Of a DNA stretch of 64,000 nt, positions 63,078-64,000 are shown piece by piece. Within the stretch, counting starts at the first letter, position 1; each line of letters opens with the position of its first letter. Below the pieces are notes generated by a model that was not told the DNA's origin, made no database searches, and saw nothing but the letters and a program-made list of their open reading frames with translations. Position numbers and translations under genes: made by a program. The stretch is from NCBI GenBank assembly GCA_937871285.1, contig CALMQS010000096.1, positions 1 through 64,000 on the forward strand, in the 5' to 3' direction. This DNA comes from an uncultured Sphingobacteriales bacterium (lineage in GTDB: Bacteria > Bacteroidota > Bacteroidia > Chitinophagales > Chitinophagaceae).

Positions 63078-64000
63078 CTACATTATTTTTAAAGAGGGGA
63101 TCGGAATAACAAATTTTCCGTTCCAATCTTTAATATATGACAATTGTTCCATAATCTCTTTTTCCAGATTCCAGGGTAAAATTAACACATAATCCGGTTT
63201 ATCTTCTTTTAATTGCACTTCAGACAGCACAGGGATATGGCTGGCCGGGAGCCACTTACCCTGCTTATTTGGATTGGCGTCTACCACATAGCTAATAAGA
63301 TCATTTTTGATGCCACAATAATTCAGTAGCGTATTACCTTTAGCCGCGGCTCCGTATGCTGCTACTTTTTTTCCTTTCTTTTTACTTTCAATAAGAAAGC
63401 TGGTCAATTCCAGTTTAACAATTAATGCCTTGGATTGAAACCCTTCATAATACAGCAATTCGTTTATTCCTTTCCGAATTTCCTTCTCCAGTAACAATGC
63501 TACATTCTCTGTAACAGTATGTATACCTCCTTTGTGCTTTGCATAGATGCGCAGTGATCCTCCATGTGTGGGTAGCTCATCAACATCAAAAAGCTCCAGT
63601 GCTGCCGATTCAAATATTTGTTTAACAGTAAAAAATGATAAGTAAGAGAAGTGTTCGTGATATATGGTGTCAAATTGGTTATTGTCCACCAATTGCATAA
63701 GATGGGGAAACTCCATGGTTATAATACCTGTGTCTTTGAGCAGCAGTTTCATTCCCTTTACAAAATCCACTATATCGGGTACATGGGCCAGTACATTGTT
63801 GCCCAGGAGCAGATCGGCATATATCTTTTTATCGGCAAGTTGTTGGGCTAATCGCGTTCCAAAAAAATCTATAGTGGTATCAATACCTTTTGATATTGCC
63901 ACTTCCGCAGTATTAGCTGTTGGTTCTATACCTAAAACAGGTATGTGGTTTTGATGAAAATATTGCAGGAGGTAGCCATCATTGGAAGCTATTTCTGTAA
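63078..64000 (-). CDS. Sugar C-methyltransferase (partial, 5' end outside window)
   Basis: The frame continues in at the right edge; the visible part encodes about 307 residues including EIASNDGYLLQYF and VLGIEPTANTA, the SAM motif of NDP-hexose C-methyltransferases. The downstream ANVLAHVPDIVDF-type segment and YHEHFSYLSFF, with the catalytic histidines and tyrosine, then AAYGAAAKGNTLLNY (C-terminal domain) complete the match. The N-terminal zinc-binding part lies outside. It fits synthesis of a branched deoxy-sugar. Confidence 0.88.
   Translation of the reverse strand, partial: TEIASNDGYLLQYFHQNHIPVLGIEPTANTAEVAISKGIDTTIDFFGTRLAQQLADKKIYADLLLGNNVLAHVPDIVDFVKGMKLLLKDTGIITMEFPHLMQLVDNNQFDTIYHEHFSYLSFFTVKQIFESAALELFDVDELPTHGGSLRIYAKHKGGIHTVTENVALLLEKEIRKGINELLYYEGFQSKALIVKLELTSFLIESKKKGKKVAAYGAAAKGNTLLNYCGIKNDLISYVVDANPNKQGKWLPASHIPVLSEVQLKEDKPDYVLILPWNLEKEIMEQLSYIKDWNGKFVIPIPSLKIM

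Noticed and set aside
1-64000. CRISPR array, rRNA genes, chromosome origin or parS site
   Set aside because: No regularly spaced direct repeats, no rRNA sequence, no DnaA gene or box cluster, and no GTTTCACGTGAAAC-type palindrome was seen despite parAB being present.

Overview
The window looks like a Bacteroidota chromosome, probably a member of the Chitinophagaceae. The support is ordered neighbours typical of that phylum (parA-parB-DUF5683-dapB, GLPGLI protein plus outer-membrane barrel, CcmB/CcmC/CcmD-like), SusC/TonB-style barrels with carboxypeptidase-regulatory N-domains, AT-rich leaders with little Shine-Dalgarno sequence, and promoters of the Bacteroidota type (TTTG about 19 nt before TAnnTTTG). 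Everything here is read from sequence and family knowledge; no database search was possible.

Left chromosomal arm (1-13374): Rrf2 regulator, the minus-strand parA-parB-DUF5683-dapB operon, a metallo-beta-lactamase-fold hydrolase, an FMN reductase, a membrane metallophosphoesterase, an outer-membrane barrel, Lon, a lone receiver domain, MtaB and a class-C-like serine hydrolase.

Mobile element (13375-28566, about 15.1 kb): it is inserted in the 3' half of a tRNA-Val(TAC) gene and bounded by a 47-bp direct repeat. It carries a tyrosine integrase, a hypothetical gene, an excisionase-like HTH protein, a Toprim plus SF3-type primase-helicase, a P-loop ATPase, three small unknown genes, a non-coding block with eleven TGTTACA/TGTAACA repeats (candidate origin), an S49 protease with C-terminal 24-residue repeats, a 77-aa protein and, convergently, a 1351-aa tape-measure-like protein. 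No terminase, portal, capsid, tail tube or lysis gene is visible, so it reads as a phage satellite or strongly reduced prophage. Its most striking part is a leader RNA (about 20029-20209) with its own good promoter, a 12-bp long-range stem, a 7-bp pseudoknot and a third copy of the stem sequence on the start codon of the next gene. That is the layout of a translational switch. A related leader precedes the next gene but one.

Right arm (28567-64000): tRNA-Val, glutamate dehydrogenase, cytochrome c biogenesis genes, thymidine kinase, Kdo transferase, a nucleotide-sugar operon (aminotransferase, two UDP-sugar dehydrogenases, UDP-xylose synthase-like, rfbB/C/D), a YbdK/ATP-grasp/esterase group, ribBA, a RES/Xre toxin-antitoxin pair, small membrane proteins, two outer-membrane receptors (one behind a TPP riboswitch, hence a likely thiamine importer), glycogen branching enzyme and, at the right edge, a surface-polysaccharide cluster of glycosyltransferases, methyltransferases and epimerases that runs off the window.
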